Shown: in pieces, positions 5,403 to 7,303 of the stretch | How positions within the stretch are numbered: position 1 is the stretch's first letter | Layout: each line of letters opens with the position of its first letter | NCBI GenBank assembly: GCA_030536165.1 | Contig: JAUNQM010000127.1 | Span: 1-7,303, forward strand | DNA: 7,303 bases | Source of the DNA: Prevotellaceae bacterium | GTDB taxonomy: Bacteria > Bacteroidota > Bacteroidia > Bacteroidales > Bacteroidaceae | Reading direction: 5' to 3' | Notes under the pieces: model-generated | Seen by the model: only the letters and a program-made list of their open reading frames with translations | Databases searched by the model: none | Told to the model about the DNA's origin: nothing | Made by a program: the position numbers and the translations under genes

Positions 5403-5708
5403 ACAGGTTTCGTATGTGTAACCAGTTAACAACAATGTTTCAACAAATAAATTCAAGTTCAAGGTTCAAACCGCAAAACCGTCCAACCGTATGTTAAATT
5501 GATGAATCATTTGTCGAATAATAATTTATGATTACTTGCGCAGCAAGTTGGTTGTAGGGTAATCAAGTCTGGCGGAGCTTGCTCCAAGACGGAATTGATT
5601 AGCCTACGAGCAAATCACGAAGTGATTCATAAATTCGATAATTGTTGACTAAAAAAGTGTACAATGGAACTAACGTCATCGACTTTGCCTCATGGCTCGT
5701 CAAAGAAA
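5403..5708. repeat. Long direct repeat, copy B (leader of the large adhesin-like gene)
   Basis: This is the uninterrupted counterpart of 1608-2042: identical over the first 33 bases and gap-free over the remaining 273 with 10 differences. Four of those 10 fall at 5681-5692, where the hairpin seen in copy A is broken. It begins 21 bp after the stop codon of the upstream fimbrillin-like gene and ends 32 bp before the ATG at 5741, filling most of the 359-bp gap. With copy A it forms direct repeats that bracket the two fimbrillin genes exactly. Confidence 0.9.
5514..5644. repeat. Cloverleaf-type palindromic element (E7), copy B of E5
   Basis: This matches 1848-1978 with the same side hairpins, 13-bp inner stem and central GGAGC-TT-GCTCC. 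The only change within it replaces CT by TC beside the right outer arm, giving TCATAAATT. This restores full pairing with the left arm (AATTTATGA), so this copy has a longer outer stem than copy A. Confidence 0.75.
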
Positions 5709-5740
5709 GTTAAATTAAGGAAACTCAATTAAATAAAGAT

Positions 5741-7303
5741 ATGAGGATTCGCAACTACATATTATCACTTATACTACTCCTCTGCACCGCCATCAACGCA
5801 CAGGGGCAGACAAGCTTTAATGCAAACCAAGAGACCAGTTGGGACTATGGCAAGTTTGAATTAAACACATACTATGCCTTTCAGTTCAAGTCTATTACAT
5901 CGAACTATACTCTTTATTATTCTATCGGTAGCGAGCCGAATAATTCCTCTAATCATAGCACGACCTCAAATCTGGACATTCTGGGAAACTCCTTAGCCAC
6001 CAATACAGAATATGATATCTACGTAAAAGTCTTCAGCGGAAACACTTATAACGAATCAAATCTCGCAGGATACTATCATTGGCATTTTGAGACAGGGTCT
6101 AATAATAGCATCGCATCAAATTGCTATTACGAAAAACTGAGTGGTGGCGGCGGTGGCAGTGGCAGCAGTATAACAATACCTTACACAGACCCTGTTACCA
6201 GTGCTTCCGTAAGCAATTGGTCATCAACATTATCTGGAGAAGGTGTGAAGTATAAGGACAATGACAATAACTACGACATTCCAAGCAATGCAAGTACTCA
6301 ACTTAATACTTTTGAAGTTTGGAGGAGGACCGATAGCGTATTGCCTAATGGAAAAATTACGCGTACTATTACAGGAGTGCCCAATGGCACATATACCGTA
6401 ACATTAGACGTTTCGGCTATTCCTCAATATAGCGATGTCAGTGACCCATCTGGCGTTAGTTTCAAAGTAAATAATGGAACAGCTGTGTCTTTATCAGCAT
6501 TGACTCTGTATCCGTCGAATTTTTCGAACACGAATTACCGTTCAGGTACAATCACATTCGACGGCGTAACAATAACCAATGGTCAGCTCAACTTCGAGAT
6601 TGACATTAACGGATGTAATTTCAACTGGTTATTATTCAAGAACCTTACAATAGATTATGCAAAACCTACAACGCCACAACTGGAGATTTATAATGTTAGT
6701 ACAAGTAGCGACAAACCTACTGTATGGTTTGAAGTAACAAATTACAATGACATCAATCCAAGCAATGACAGCAATATTAAAATCTATTATACGATAGATG
6801 GCTCTACCCCGACAAGTAGCAGTTCGCAAATTACAAGAACTGATCATCGTTTCTATCATTGGGCAACAGACTTTGACAATCTGTCCAGTCCTATTGTGAT
6901 CAAGGCCATAACATACGACGATGGTGAGACCAGTAACGTTGGAAGTCTGAGCCTTCTAAAGTCTGAAAAGCCAAGTATCACATACAACGGTACAACAGCA
7001 ACTGTCACGACATCTAACTCCACACATCATTTTTACTATTCTAAAAATGCTGGTACGACTTGGACAAAATCGTCAGAAACTAATATATACTCGTTAGAAA
7101 TAACTGGTGTAGATGACATCTCAGAATTTCAAGTTCGAAGTCATGAATCAAACAAGTTGCTCAGTGACATCGCTTCTCTTGCGCAAAAGCCTGAAGCACC
7201 TATCCTTACTGTCACACACAAGATAGCAGATGGAGATTGGGACCATCAGGACATCAAAAACTATGTGACGTTCGTGGAATCAACTGCAGGTGCCACAATA
7301 TAC
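5741..7303 (+). CDS. Large secreted multidomain surface protein, putative adhesin (3' end outside window)
   Basis: The frame is open from the ATG at 5741 to the right edge (521 codons, no stop). Residues 1-20 form a Sec signal (basic M-R-I-R start, leucine-rich core, A-I-N-A before Q21); a Cys at 15 lies too early in the core to be a convincing lipobox. Residues about 24-128 look like a fibronectin-type beta domain. A glycine-serine linker follows (134-143). Residues about 146-306 resemble a galactose-binding jelly roll common in Bacteroidales surface proteins, with the I-T-G-V-P-N-G-T-Y-T-V strand near 211-221 and N293-F-N-W-L-L-F-K-N-L-T-I-D-Y306 closing it. I348-Y-Y-T-I-D-G-S-T-P-T358 is the signature of chitobiase/beta-hexosaminidase C-terminal domains. 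A related F-Y-Y motif recurs at 431, and the window ends at G-A-T-I-Y521, apparently a third repeat. No catalytic domain is visible. Position after the fimbrillin genes suggests a fimbria-associated or tip adhesin, but a separate carbohydrate-binding or type IX-secreted protein is possible because the C-terminus is missing. Confidence 0.75.
   Translation, partial: MRIRNYILSLILLLCTAINAQGQTSFNANQETSWDYGKFELNTYYAFQFKSITSNYTLYYSIGSEPNNSSNHSTTSNLDILGNSLATNTEYDIYVKVFSGNTYNESNLAGYYHWHFETGSNNSIASNCYYEKLSGGGGGSGSSITIPYTDPVTSASVSNWSSTLSGEGVKYKDNDNNYDIPSNASTQLNTFEVWRRTDSVLPNGKITRTITGVPNGTYTVTLDVSAIPQYSDVSDPSGVSFKVNNGTAVSLSALTLYPSNFSNTNYRSGTITFDGVTITNGQLNFEIDINGCNFNWLLFKNLTIDYAKPTTPQLEIYNVSTSSDKPTVWFEVTNYNDINPSNDSNIKIYYTIDGSTPTSSSSQITRTDHRFYHWATDFDNLSSPIVIKAITYDDGETSNVGSLSLLKSEKPSITYNGTTATVTTSNSTHHFYYSKNAGTTWTKSSETNIYSLEITGVDDISEFQVRSHESNKLLSDIASLAQKPEAPILTVTHKIADGDWDHQDIKNYVTFVESTAGATIY

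Noticed and set aside
5223..5462. Minus-strand open frame of 79 codons over the end of gene 3 and the start of repeat copy B
   Set aside because: Mostly antisense to a supported gene; the similar stretch in copy A does not preserve a matching protein.
1608..5708. CRISPR array or retron as the source of the repeats
   Set aside because: There are only two long repeats about 3.8 kb apart with genes between them, no regular short repeats with spacers, and no cas or reverse transcriptase gene.

Overview
This window looks like a chromosomal surface-appendage locus of a member of the Bacteroidales, with Prevotella/Segatella or a close relative most plausible. The reasons are three proteins of the FimA/Mfa (type V pilus) families, lipoprotein signals of the loose Bacteroidetes type, weak or absent Shine-Dalgarno sequences, and an AT-rich, adenine-rich base composition. 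The genus is an inference; no rRNA or other marker gene is present.

All four genes are on the + strand: (1) 470-1579, an outer-membrane anchor lipoprotein of the FimB/Mfa2 family; (2) 2069-3703, an Mfa1-type fimbrillin with a GTG start; (3) 4014-5381, a second fimbrillin-like lipoprotein with an extra Ig-like (BIG2-like) tail, probably an accessory subunit; (4) 5741 to beyond the right edge, a large secreted multidomain protein with a glycine-rich linker, a jelly-roll-like domain and chitobiase-C-terminal-like repeats, possibly the adhesin of the system. The likely working model is that genes 2 and 3 are exported as lipoproteins, cut at a shared T-R|A-S site and assembled into a fimbria. Gene 1 would anchor or terminate the fibre, and gene 4 would provide binding activity.

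The gaps between genes are unusually long (about 310-490 bp) and none is plain spacer. Every one, plus the first 400 bp, carries elaborate palindromic DNA. At least five distinct sequences (1-146, 307-394, 1647-1757, 1848-1978 with its copy 5514-5644, and 3826-3932) share one layout. An outer stem is followed by a side hairpin, an inner stem with a central loop, a second side hairpin, and the closing outer stem. This is a symmetric cloverleaf (four-way junction), and the symmetry centres of all parts agree within about two bases in each copy.

Two further points stand out. The leaders of genes 2 and 4 are near-identical direct repeats (1608-2042 and 5403-5708, about 97% identical outside one insert) that flank the two fimbrillin genes exactly. 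The upstream copy is interrupted by a 129-bp palindromic insert bordered by a 6-bp duplication, while the downstream copy is the uninterrupted version. The window therefore holds both a filled and an empty site, together with repeats that could allow loss or exchange of the fimbrillin pair.
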